Positions 8,429 through 16,395 of a DNA stretch of 64,000 nucleotides are shown one piece after another; position 1 is the first letter of the stretch; every line of letters begins with the position of its first letter. The notes beneath the pieces are model-generated. The model did not search any database. It was not told where the DNA came from and saw only the letters and a list, made by a program, of their open reading frames with translations. The DNA comes from RYN-230 sp963813975. GTDB lineage: Bacteria; Actinomycetota; Actinomycetes; Streptosporangiales; Streptosporangiaceae. The stretch is from positions 463,432-527,431 of the forward strand of contig CAWFAP010000005.1 in NCBI GenBank assembly GCA_963813975.1. Direction: 5' to 3'. Position numbers and translations under genes: made by a program.

Positions 8429-9271
8429 ATGGCCGGTCGTGGTGAAGGACCCGAGTTCGTCGAGTCGCTGGCCCGCGGGCTGGACGTGCTGCAGTGCTTC
8501 AGCGCCGAGCGGCCGCGGATGAGCCTGAGCGAGGTCGCGACGGTCTCCGGCCTGGCCCGGCCGACCGCGCGGCGGCTGCTGCTGACCCTCGAGGAGCTGG
8601 GGTTCGTGCGCCTCGCCGGGGGCCAGTTCTCGCTCACGCCCCGGGTCCTGTCGCTCGGGATGGCCTTCGTCGCGTCGCTCGGCCTGTGGGAAGTCGGCCG
8701 CCCGCACCTCGAGCGGCTCGTCGCCCAGACCGGCGAGTCGTCGTCCATGTCCCAGCTGGACGGCTCGGACATCGTGTACGTCGCGCGGGTGGCCGTGCCC
8801 AAGCTGATCACGCTGCGGGTCGAGATCGGGACCCGGTTCCCGGCGGCGTACACGTCGCAGGGCAAGGTCCTGCTGGCTGCCCTGGCCCCGGGTGAGCTGG
8901 CGGACGTGCTGGCCCAGCCGAGCCGGTCCGGGCTGCCGCGCTTCCTGCCCCGGGATCCGGCGGCGTTCGGCGGGGAGCTGGGCACGATCCGGGCCCGCGG
9001 CTGGGCCCTGGCCGACGAGGAACTGGCCCCGGGCATCCGGTCGATCGCCGCGCCGGTGCGGGACGGCACCGGGACGGTCCGCGCGGCCATGAACGTGACC
9101 GTGCACGCGGCCGAGACCAGCGTGGAGCGGCTGACCGGGGAGTACCTGCCGCTGCTGCTGCGGACGGCGGGGGATGTGTCGGCCGACTGGGCGCTGTGGC
9201 AGTCGCGCCCGTACGCGGAGGTGCGCTCGGATCAGGACGCGACGTCAGCGGGCGGACGATCGTCCGGCTAG
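8429..9271 (+). CDS. IclR-family transcriptional regulator
   Basis: A 280-residue regulator with an N-terminal winged HTH (SLARGLDVLQCFSAERPRMSLSEVATVSGLARPTARRLLLTLEELGFV, residues 8-60). An IclR GAF-like effector domain to about residue 255 follows (TSQGKVLLAALAPGEL, then ARGWALADEELAPGIRSIAAPV). The pattern matches the PcaR/PobR branch that senses aromatic acids. The ATG at 8429 is preferred to the one at 8411 because GGAGG precedes it by 9 nt. It diverges from the flavin monooxygenase and is its likely regulator. The last ~25 residues are not conserved-looking. Confidence 0.9.
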   Translation: MAGRGEGPEFVESLARGLDVLQCFSAERPRMSLSEVATVSGLARPTARRLLLTLEELGFVRLAGGQFSLTPRVLSLGMAFVASLGLWEVGRPHLERLVAQTGESSSMSQLDGSDIVYVARVAVPKLITLRVEIGTRFPAAYTSQGKVLLAALAPGELADVLAQPSRSGLPRFLPRDPAAFGGELGTIRARGWALADEELAPGIRSIAAPVRDGTGTVRAAMNVTVHAAETSVERLTGEYLPLLLRTAGDVSADWALWQSRPYAEVRSDQDATSAGGRSSG

Positions 9272-9354
9272 CGGTCGCTGTCGCTTGGTTGGGCCGCTGG
9301 AAATTGCGTTGCTGCCATCGGGGTCGCTCGTTACTCGGGTTTCTGACGCTCCGC

Positions 9355-9428
9355 ACCGGGACAGCTCAGCTGGAAGCCCCCGATTCATGCCCGGGAGGCC
9401 GCCGGTTCGATCCGGGCTCCCGGTACCA
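9355..9428 (+). tRNA. Degenerate tRNA-Met-like (CAT) gene with encoded CCA
   Basis: A cloverleaf can be drawn. Acceptor ACCGGGA (9355-9361) pairs perfectly with TCCCGGT (9418-9424), then A and CCA. The T arm is GCCGG-TTCGATC-CGGGC and the anticodon loop TTCATGC would give CAT. There is a mismatch in the T stem, one in the anticodon stem (A-C at the loop-closing pair) and a weak D stem (GCTC...GCCC). The tRNA is either a decaying copy or an unusual one. It lies 50 bp before a normal tRNA. Confidence 0.45.
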
Positions 9429-9478
9429 GGGCGGCCGCCAGCGGGCTTGAAGGTGTCCCCGCTTCCCTCTTCCGCCAG

Positions 9479-9549
9479 TCCGGCGTCGCCTAACGGCAAG
9501 GCCCCTGGCTGTTACCCAGGTGATCGGGGTTCGAGTCCCTGCGCCGGAG
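9479..9549 (+). tRNA. tRNA-Asn (GTT)
   Basis: A compact 71-nt cloverleaf. Acceptor TCCGGCG pairs with CGCCGGA, the D arm is GCC-TAACGGCAA-GGC, the anticodon stem is CCTGG-CTGTTAC-CCAGG (anticodon GTT), and the T arm is CGGGG-TTCGAGT-CCCTG. Discriminator G fits Asn. CCA is not encoded. The D-arm and acceptor differ from the usual actinobacterial tRNA-Asn, so it may be a second, divergent copy. Confidence 0.75.
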
Positions 9550-9763
9550 CTCACGATCAGGGTCAGCCCCGGTCAATTCGCCGCAACGAACCGTTCGCCC
9601 CCATGACCCGCCGTCCCGCGCCGGCTGCGCGGCCAATCCCGGGACCGATCGACGTGGCCGGGTTCGCGGTTAGAGACTGGGGTAACGGCGATGATGAAGA
9701 CATGGCCCCCCGAGTGCCGCGCGTCGCCCGGGGCCGGTGAGCCCGAGGACAGGGAGGTGTCGC

Positions 9764-10807
9764 GTGAGTATCGGCGAGACCCTGGCGCAAGCCCGTCACC
9801 GGTCCGGTCTCAGTGTGGCCCAGGTCAGCGAGCAGACCCGGATCAGGCCGCCGATCATCTACCGCATCGAGGCCGACGACTACTCGATGTGTGGCGGCGA
9901 CTTCTACGCGCGGGGGGACATCCGCGAGATCGCCGAGGTCGTCGGGACCGATCCCGGGCCGCTGATCGACGAGTACGACCGTGCCTTCCGGGCGGCTGGT
10001 CCGGTCGCCGCGACCAGCCTCAACGAACTACTCGAGCGGTCCGAGCCGCAGTGGCACCGGCGGCCCGGGTTCCTGCTGGTCTTCGGGGTGGCGGCCGTCC
10101 TGATCGTGCTCGCTTTCGTTGGCTACCGGATGATGCTGGCCCCGCAGCCCGGCCCGTCCGGAGTGTCCGTGGCGGCCAACGCTAACGCCAGCCCCACTCA
10201 GGCCGGGAACGATGCCGCGGGCCGTCCGGACGCGGCGCGGTCCGCCCGGGCGACGACTGGCGAGCACCCGTCCGCCCCGCCATCATCAGGCGCCCCTGGC
10301 TCATCACCGGCCCCGCCATCAGCGTCGGGGTCGCCGTCCCCGGCGCTGCCCCCATCGCACGCGATGGCCATGGTGAGCGCGGTGGCGTTCGGCCCGCACG
10401 GCGGCATGGGAACGGGTGACGATCCGCAGAGCGCGCACCTGGCCATCGACGGCGTACGCGGCACCGCGTGGCGCACCGACTGGTACACGACGCCCCGGTT
10501 CGGGAACCTGTACGCCGGGACCGGGCTCGTAGTGGACATGGGCCATCCGGTGACGGTCACCGCGGTCCGGGTCACCCTCGGCCCGGCGGCGGGTGCCGAC
10601 TTCCAGATCCGCGTCGGCGACCAGCCGAGCCTGGCGGCCATGTCCCCGGTCGCGCGGTCGGCTGGCCCCGGAGGAATGGTACGGCTGACGCTGGCCCGCC
10701 CCGCACAGGGACGTTATGTCATGGTCTGGTTTACCAGGCTGCCGCCGGACCCCGCCGGAACCTACCGGGCCGACATCTACGGGATCGCGGTGAAAGGACG
10801 GCCCTGA
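9764..10807 (+). CDS. RodZ-like membrane protein with N-terminal HTH and C-terminal discoidin-like domain
   Basis: A 347-residue bitopic protein. Residues 1-65 are a RodZ-type HTH_25 domain (SIGETLAQARHRSGLSVAQVSEQTRIRPPIIYRIE), a single membrane helix lies near 100-120, a Ser/Pro/Ala linker follows, and the last ~150 residues form a beta-rich extracellular domain (TAWRTDWYTTPRFGNLYAGTGLVVDMG) like F5/8 type C modules. Proteins of this shape connect cytoplasmic structures to the wall, and discoidin modules usually bind glycans. GTG at 9764 follows AGGGAGG by 6 nt. It stands alone, downstream of the tRNAs, and ends before a strong bidirectional terminator. Confidence 0.82.
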   Translation: MSIGETLAQARHRSGLSVAQVSEQTRIRPPIIYRIEADDYSMCGGDFYARGDIREIAEVVGTDPGPLIDEYDRAFRAAGPVAATSLNELLERSEPQWHRRPGFLLVFGVAAVLIVLAFVGYRMMLAPQPGPSGVSVAANANASPTQAGNDAAGRPDAARSARATTGEHPSAPPSSGAPGSSPAPPSASGSPSPALPPSHAMAMVSAVAFGPHGGMGTGDDPQSAHLAIDGVRGTAWRTDWYTTPRFGNLYAGTGLVVDMGHPVTVTAVRVTLGPAAGADFQIRVGDQPSLAAMSPVARSAGPGGMVRLTLARPAQGRYVMVWFTRLPPDPAGTYRADIYGIAVKGRP

Positions 10808-10875
10808 CCGCGGGCCGCCGAGGCGGTGCGGCGGGCTGGCCAGCTTGGGTAGATAGTGCTCCTCGAGACAAGCAG

Positions 10876-10912
10876 CCGCCCGCGGCCACGCTCAGTGCGT
10901 GGCCGCGGGCGG
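10876..10912. terminator. Bidirectional intrinsic terminator hairpin
   Basis: A perfect 16-bp inverted repeat (CCGCCCGCGGCCACGC, loop TCAGT) lies between the convergent ends of the RodZ-like gene (10807) and the alcohol dehydrogenase (10938). There is no U-tract, as is usual in high-GC actinobacteria. Confidence 0.8.
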
Positions 10913-10937
10913 TGGCGCCAGGTACCCGGCCCGGGCG

Positions 10938-12134
10938 TCAGGCTGCTCCGCCTTGGGCTGAGGGCTTGAGAACGACCTTCTCGCAGTTGTCCTTTTTGTG
11001 CTTGAAGATGTCGTACCCGTACGGTGCCTGCTCCAGGGGCAGGGTATGGGTGATGATCCGCGTCGGGTCGAGGTCCCCCTTTTCGATGTGCTGGAGCAGT
11101 GGCTTCATGTAGCGCTGCACGTGGCACTGGCCGGTGCGCAGGGTGATCGACCGGTTCATCCACGACCCGGACGGGAACTTGTCCGCGAACCCGCCGTACA
11201 CGCCGATGACCGAGACCGTCCCGCCGCTGCGGCAGCTCATGATCGCCTGGCGGAGGGCGTACGGCCGTTCGCTTTCGGCCCGGGTGGCCTGCTTGGCCCG
11301 GTCGTAAGCGTAGACCGGCAGGCTGCCGTGGGTGGCCTCCATGCCGACCGCGTCGATGCACTTGTCTGGTCCCCGTCCGCCGGTCAGCTCGAGAAGCGCC
11401 GAGCGCACGTCAACGTCCTCGAAGTTGAGCGGGATGTACCCGGCCTGCGCGGCCAGCTCGAGGCGGTACGGCTCCTTGTCGATGGCGATGATGGTGTCCG
11501 CCCCGAGCAGCCGCGCGCTGTCCATGGCGAACTGCCCGACCGGGCCCGCGCCCCACACCGCGACCACGTCACCGGGATCGATGTCGCACATCTCGGCGCC
11601 CATGTACCCAGTCGGCAGGATGTCGGACAGGAACAGCACCTGCTCGTCGGCGAGGTCGTTCTCGATCTTCAGCGGGCCCACGTCCGCGAACGGGACCCGG
11701 GCGTACTCGGACTGCCCGCCGGCGAAGCCGCCGGTGAGATGTGAGTAGCCGAAGATGCCGGCGGTCGGGTGGCCGAACATCTTCTCGGCCAGTCCCGCGT
11801 TCGGGTTGGTGTTCTCGCAGCAGGAGTACAGCTCGGCCCGGCACGCGGCACACGCGCCGCACGCGATCGGGAACGGGACCACGACCCGGTCGCCGACCCG
11901 GAGCTTGCCGGAGTCCACGCCGTCGCCGACCTCGACGACCTCACCCATGAACTCGTGGCCCATGACGTCACCCTTCTGCATCGTCGGCACGTAGCCGTCG
12001 AGCAGGTGCAGGTCGGACCCGCAGATCGCCGTGGAGGTGATCTTCACGATCGCGTCCCGGCGGTTGAGGATGGACGGGTCGGGGACATCCTGGACCGCGA
12101 CGCTGTTGCGGCCCATCCAGCAGTTGGCCCTCAT
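10938..12134 (-). CDS. Zinc-dependent alcohol dehydrogenase (FDH-like, MDR superfamily)
   Basis: A 398-residue medium-chain dehydrogenase. Catalytic zinc ligands are visible in ICGSDLH and GHEFMGEVVE. The structural zinc lobe CGACAACRAELYSCC is complete, and the Rossmann loop is WGAGPVGQFA near residue 195. The insertions (NPNAGLAEKMFGHPTAGIFG) and the C-terminal ITHTLPLEQAPYGYDIF place it with glutathione-independent formaldehyde-dehydrogenase-like enzymes that oxidise alcohols with NAD. The ATG at 12134 has GGAGG 8 nt upstream and overlaps the upstream SRPBCC stop by four bases (ATGA), so the two are one operon. The true substrate is unknown. Confidence 0.9.
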   Translation of the reverse strand: MRANCWMGRNSVAVQDVPDPSILNRRDAIVKITSTAICGSDLHLLDGYVPTMQKGDVMGHEFMGEVVEVGDGVDSGKLRVGDRVVVPFPIACGACAACRAELYSCCENTNPNAGLAEKMFGHPTAGIFGYSHLTGGFAGGQSEYARVPFADVGPLKIENDLADEQVLFLSDILPTGYMGAEMCDIDPGDVVAVWGAGPVGQFAMDSARLLGADTIIAIDKEPYRLELAAQAGYIPLNFEDVDVRSALLELTGGRGPDKCIDAVGMEATHGSLPVYAYDRAKQATRAESERPYALRQAIMSCRSGGTVSVIGVYGGFADKFPSGSWMNRSITLRTGQCHVQRYMKPLLQHIEKGDLDPTRIITHTLPLEQAPYGYDIFKHKKDNCEKVVLKPSAQGGAA

Positions 12135-13138
12135 GAGCGGACCTCCTCGAGCTCGTCGGGCGACAGAGGCCGGGCCGGATGCTGCGGGAACTCCCGCCGG
12201 GCGCGCTTGCCCCACGGCGCCCCGTCCGACCGGACGACCTCACCGGTCTCGACGATCTGCTTGAACCGGCGCAGGTCATCGTCGAGCTGCTGATGCGGGT
12301 CCTCACCGAAGTACCGGGCCACGGTCTCGCCGAGCTTGCCGCCCGGCACCCAGTACCGCAGGGTCACGTGGATCTCGGTGCCCCGGCCGCCGGGAGCGGG
12401 CCGGAACCGCACCTCACCGTCGTTGGGCACGTCGGGCTCGCCCACCGACCGCCAGGCGATCCGCTCACCCGCGACGTCATCGACGATCTCCGCGTCCCAC
12501 TCGACGCTCCGGCCGAACGGTGCGCTGGCCCGCCAGTGCGTGGTGCCGTTGCCCGTGCTGCGCACCTCGTCGAGGTGGGCCATGAACTGCGGCAGGCTCT
12601 CCAGCTGGCGCCACTGGTTGTACGCCTCCTGCGGGGACGTGCCCACGGTCACCGCGGCGGTCAGGTCCATCTCGGACTTCCGCCGCGACCGGGTCACGGC
12701 CGCGTACAGGTCAATGCCGGTGATGCCGACGACCGCGGCGGTAGCGGCCACCGTGCGCCGCAGTCCTTTCCCGTCATGGTTGGCCAGGGCCGCGCCGAGC
12801 AGGCCGAGGTCCATGAGGTCCCCGGCGACCCGGGCCCACAGCCACAGCGGGTTTTCCGAGGTCAGCAGGCCCGCGGCGGCGGCCAGCTCGCGGACTCCGA
12901 CGACCGCGGTGGCCGCCTGGTGCCGCGGGGCCTCGCCGGCACCAATGAACCGGTTGAACCAGCGTGGTGCCACCAGCGGGGGGAGGCCGAGACCGGCGCT
13001 CGCCCAGCCGAGCCCTCGGGTCAGCGGGTCAGCGGCCCGGCGGGCGGGCTGCTGACGCGCGGATGACCAGCTCGCCTGCGCTGATGTGGACCGGGCGGGG
13101 CTGCCTTGCCCGGCCTTGGGGGAGCCGCGAGAAGCCAT
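12131..13138 (-). CDS. Membrane-anchored SRPBCC (cyclase/dehydrase-like) protein
   Basis: A 335-residue protein. Residues ~40-155 hold several hydrophobic segments (GLGWASAGLGLPPLVAPRWF, LMDLGLLGAALANHDG, TVAATAAVVGITGIDLY). A COG5637-type SRPBCC lipid-binding domain then runs to about residue 305 (AAVTVGTSPQEAYNQWRQLE, YWVPGGKLGETVARYFGEDP). SRPBCC folds bind hydrophobic ligands. The gene is translationally coupled to the alcohol dehydrogenase downstream, a pairing seen repeatedly in actinobacteria, so a shared lipid or aldehyde substrate is likely but unproven. Confidence 0.82.
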   Translation of the reverse strand: MASRGSPKAGQGSPARSTSAQASWSSARQQPARRAADPLTRGLGWASAGLGLPPLVAPRWFNRFIGAGEAPRHQAATAVVGVRELAAAAGLLTSENPLWLWARVAGDLMDLGLLGAALANHDGKGLRRTVAATAAVVGITGIDLYAAVTRSRRKSEMDLTAAVTVGTSPQEAYNQWRQLESLPQFMAHLDEVRSTGNGTTHWRASAPFGRSVEWDAEIVDDVAGERIAWRSVGEPDVPNDGEVRFRPAPGGRGTEIHVTLRYWVPGGKLGETVARYFGEDPHQQLDDDLRRFKQIVETGEVVRSDGAPWGKRARREFPQHPARPLSPDELEEVRS

Positions 13139-13336
13139 CGCTTCCTCCGAAGGGATTGACGGACGCCCGGGATCAGGTCCCAGACTCTGTTCCGGCCCGC
13201 CCTACCCGTCGTGCGCAGCCCATGCGAGACGGGCCGCTATTTTTCGGCTAGTTTTACCCGGGCCGAAACCCGTCTGTTCCACCCGTCACAGCACCCCGCG
13301 CTCGCCGGCGGTGAGGGCCAGATGCATCGCCACCAG

Positions 13337-14614
13337 CTAGTCCCGTCGGCGGCGGCCCGGGCGCATCAGCACGCACCAGATGAGCACCCTCAGGCGCCGG
13401 ACGGCCGCGCGATGACTGGCGCGGCGCAGTACCCGCCTGACCCGGGGACCGTTCAGTATCGCCCACTTGATGTCGCTGGCCCGCTGCCGCGCGCTGCGGT
13501 GCGGCTGTCGCTGCCGGGCCGGGTACAGCACCTGGTAGTAGCGGTCGGCCAGGGTCACCGCGGCCTGCACGGCGGCTTCGAGTTGCTGCTCAGCCGGCTG
13601 GCCGGCGGGGCGGGCGCGCGGGCCGGCCGTTCCGGCTGGGCGCAGGTCGGCGAGATCGCCGACGATGTGGTACTTGGCGTCGCGCAGGCCCGCCAGCAGG
13701 ATTTCTGCTTGCTCCGCCGCCCACGCCGCGTGGCGGGGCGGCAGCACCAGCCGGGCGGGCTGCGGGCGGTCGCTCAGGACACCGTGCGCGAGGATCTGCT
13801 TGATCTCCCGGGCGTAGAACCAGTCGGGCATCTCAGCCGGCAGTGCCTCGTTCATCCGGCGCAAGAACTCCGACTCCGCATATCCGAGCGAGGAATTCCG
13901 CCGCCCCTGGGCCGCGTCGCAGCCACCCGGGTCGATGTCCAGGGCGGCGGCGAACCGCGTCCACAGCAGGCTCCCCGGATCCCGGTGCGGCACGGTGACG
14001 ACGTGCAGCTGGTCCGGCGGGATGTGCCGTGACCACATGTCCAGGATGGCCAGCGTGTCGTGAACCCGCCAGAACCACGACCGGCGGCGCCGGTCAGCCG
14101 CCCCCTCCGCCGCGATCACCGCGTCGAGCCACGCTTCCCATCCCTCGGTGCCGCGGCACTTGACGGCCTCCTGCCACTCGGCCGGCAGGAGGGCGGCAAA
14201 GTTGCGCACGGTCACCACGACATGCACTTCCGCACGGAGCAGTGACCACACGGCGCGCTCGGCCTGCTGCGGGCTGGACGCCGTAAGCAGTTCGTTCGAG
14301 ATGACCGCCCGCTCGGGGGCACACAGCGCCTGGCCCGCCAGGACGTCCCACTCGCCGGTCCATGGATCAGCCGGGTCGGAAGGGGGCCGGGGAGTTTCTC
14401 GGAGGTCCCGGCTCGCCCGGGAATGGTCGCGGTCACTGTAACCCGGCAGCTGGAGCCCCTGGGCGGCCAGCCGGGCCCGGTTAGCCCACAGCGCATCCCG
14501 CAGGAAGGTCGTGCCGGTCTTCGGCTCGCCGATGTGCAGGTAAATGCGCGGCCCCCGGATATCGGAGACCCGGCTGTCCCGGCCGGCCGCGAGCCGGCCT
14601 GCGTCTAACCTCAC
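13337..14614 (-). CDS. Sulfotransferase-like protein
   Basis: About 425 residues. The N-terminal strand-loop-helix YLHIGEPKTGTTFLRDALW is a canonical PAPS 5'-phosphosulfate loop (PKTGTT). The downstream pattern (AVISNELL, VVVTVRN, WSRHIPPDQLHVVTVP) matches actinobacterial sulfotransferase-family proteins whose acceptors are largely unknown. The C-terminal ~90 residues are basic and variable. GTG at 14614 is chosen for AGAGGG 8 nt upstream; a GTG at 14647 is also open but has no ribosome site. The acceptor could be a glycan or lipid of the envelope, given the secreted beta-helix neighbour, but nothing in the sequence decides it. Confidence 0.75.
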   Translation of the reverse strand: MRLDAGRLAAGRDSRVSDIRGPRIYLHIGEPKTGTTFLRDALWANRARLAAQGLQLPGYSDRDHSRASRDLRETPRPPSDPADPWTGEWDVLAGQALCAPERAVISNELLTASSPQQAERAVWSLLRAEVHVVVTVRNFAALLPAEWQEAVKCRGTEGWEAWLDAVIAAEGAADRRRRSWFWRVHDTLAILDMWSRHIPPDQLHVVTVPHRDPGSLLWTRFAAALDIDPGGCDAAQGRRNSSLGYAESEFLRRMNEALPAEMPDWFYAREIKQILAHGVLSDRPQPARLVLPPRHAAWAAEQAEILLAGLRDAKYHIVGDLADLRPAGTAGPRARPAGQPAEQQLEAAVQAAVTLADRYYQVLYPARQRQPHRSARQRASDIKWAILNGPRVRRVLRRASHRAAVRRLRVLIWCVLMRPGRRRRD

Positions 14615-14812
14615 GTCTGAGACCCTCTGCGTCACTGCCAGCTGCACCCAAGGACCAGGTAAAGAAACCGCAATGCTACCGGCAGCGGCGGGTCAGTGCA
14701 GGCAGAAACGCCGGGTCAGCGCTCGCTCACTGAGAACGGCGGCTGATCTGGGAGAACGACTCAGTCCCCGGTCTCCCGGCTGACGCGGCCCGGCTGACGC
14801 GGCCCGGATGGG

Positions 14813-14844
14813 GGCGGCCCGGCCACCTCGATGGCCGGGCCGCC
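14813..14844. terminator. Intrinsic terminator hairpin
   Basis: A 13-bp perfect inverted repeat (GGCGGCCCGGCCA, 6-nt loop) lies 23 bp beyond the stop of the minus-strand beta-helix gene. Two near-identical CGGCTGACGCGGCC units precede it at 14777-14805. Confidence 0.75.
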
Positions 14845-14866
14845 GCACGCGTGCTCTGGTCCTGGG

Positions 14867-16147
14867 TCAGTGACCGGCCGAAATCGGCGTGGTCACGTGG
14901 TGGAAGGAATTCGTGCCGAGCCCGAACGCCTTCACCGGCTTGCTGAGCCAGACACCGATCTTGTTGTCGAAGATGTGGTTGTGGGCGATCACCGTTGACA
15001 CGCTGGTGCCGCCGGAGAACACGAGGACACCGGTGGTCTTCATGTCCGTAGGCGAGGCGGGTGAGTCCAGCGGGTCCCCGTCCAGGTTGTTCGTCCCGAT
15101 CTTGTTTCCGATGATCCTGTTGCCACTCAGGTCCTCGAACTGGCCCGGCTGCAGCGTGTGCGCGTGCATGGTCACGCCGGAAAGCCCGTTGCCCGCGATG
15201 AAGTTACCTTCGACCAGGTTGTTGTACGACGCGGTGCCGGCCGAGGCATTGGCGAACAGGACTCCCGCGCCTTCGCCCGCACGGCCGTTGTTGGTGACCA
15301 CGTTGTGCACGATGGCGTTGTCGTAGACTCCGGCGACAGCCGGCTGCCGCTGGCCCTTGCTGTTCAGCGCGGCCGGGTTGTGACCGGGCACCGTGATTCC
15401 GCAGTCGGAGACGTTGCGGGTCACGACGTTGTTCTCGATCACGTTGTTGTGGGTCGGCCCGGTCTCGTCGGTCAGCAGTACCCCGCCGGAGTTGGCGGCG
15501 ATGAAGTTGCCATTCACCTCGGAATTCGCGACGGCTATGAAGTGCACGCCCTCCCCGCAGTCACCGGGGACCGGCCCCTGGGCCTGGCATTCGAAGTAGG
15601 GGGAGGCGGGCGGGACGCCGCCGCCGAGGTCGTTGTGCACGACCGCGTTGTGCTTGATGGTGATGTCGCTGATGGTGCCCCGCACCCCAGCGGCCAGGAC
15701 GCCCTCGCCGAGAGCGTTCGTGACCGTGAAGCCCTGCACGCGCACGTGCGAGCTGACGATCACCACGCCGGCGAAGATGGGCAGCTTCCCGACGCCGGGC
15801 GGGTTCACCACGAACGCCGGCTTGACGCCCTTCTCATTGATCGTCGCGCGCAGGCCGATCAGCGATACCGGTTTCTTGAGGACCACCTGCTCGTGGTAGC
15901 TCCCCGGGCACACCACGACGGCCGACCAGGGCGGCGCCGCCCTGAGCGCGGACCTGATGGTCTTGTACCTGGCCGTGGTACAGGACCGGCCGGATCCCGT
16001 CGAGCTCGCGGTTTTCGAGACGAACAGGACCTGATGACCATGACCCGTGCCGGCCGCGGCCGGCCCGGCCTGCGCGAGCATTCCCCCCACGACCAGCAAC
16101 GGTGTCAGAAGCGCACTCGTGATCAGGCCAGCCTTCAGTGACCTCAT
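14867..16147 (-). CDS. Secreted right-handed parallel beta-helix protein
   Basis: A 426-residue exported protein. It has a Sec signal peptide (MRSLKAGLITSALLTPLLVV, cleavage near GPAAAG), then a NosD/pectate-lyase-like beta-helix from residue ~45 with repeated N-rich turns (NNVIENNVVTRNVSDCGI, NNLVEGNFIAGNGLSGV, GNRIIGNKIGTNNLDGD). The opening CTTARYKTIRSALRAAPPWSAVVVCPGSYHEQV is the standard first coil of this family. No catalytic acid cluster of polygalacturonases is evident, so it may be a glycan-binding surface protein. The ATG at 16147 is preferred to an upstream in-frame start because it begins the signal peptide and has a purine-rich leader. Confidence 0.85.
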   Translation of the reverse strand: MRSLKAGLITSALLTPLLVVGGMLAQAGPAAAGTGHGHQVLFVSKTASSTGSGRSCTTARYKTIRSALRAAPPWSAVVVCPGSYHEQVVLKKPVSLIGLRATINEKGVKPAFVVNPPGVGKLPIFAGVVIVSSHVRVQGFTVTNALGEGVLAAGVRGTISDITIKHNAVVHNDLGGGVPPASPYFECQAQGPVPGDCGEGVHFIAVANSEVNGNFIAANSGGVLLTDETGPTHNNVIENNVVTRNVSDCGITVPGHNPAALNSKGQRQPAVAGVYDNAIVHNVVTNNGRAGEGAGVLFANASAGTASYNNLVEGNFIAGNGLSGVTMHAHTLQPGQFEDLSGNRIIGNKIGTNNLDGDPLDSPASPTDMKTTGVLVFSGGTSVSTVIAHNHIFDNKIGVWLSKPVKAFGLGTNSFHHVTTPISAGH

Positions 16148-16395
16148 GGACCCCACCTTCCCCCAAGGGCCGGGCACGGGCAGTGGGTCCGGGTCATCCC
16201 CGGCCCGGCATCAACGGCGAGCCCCGATGGCCGGCCCGCGTTCAGCGCAAACGCTCAGGCCGGCCTGTCCCCCCACAGCCCCGACTGCCCTATACCAGCA
16301 GATGCGGGCAAATCAGACAACCCCCATGACCTGCGATATGACAGCGTGCTGAAGACATCCCGGGCGGCCATCCACGGGCGTTCCCCCGGGCGTCC

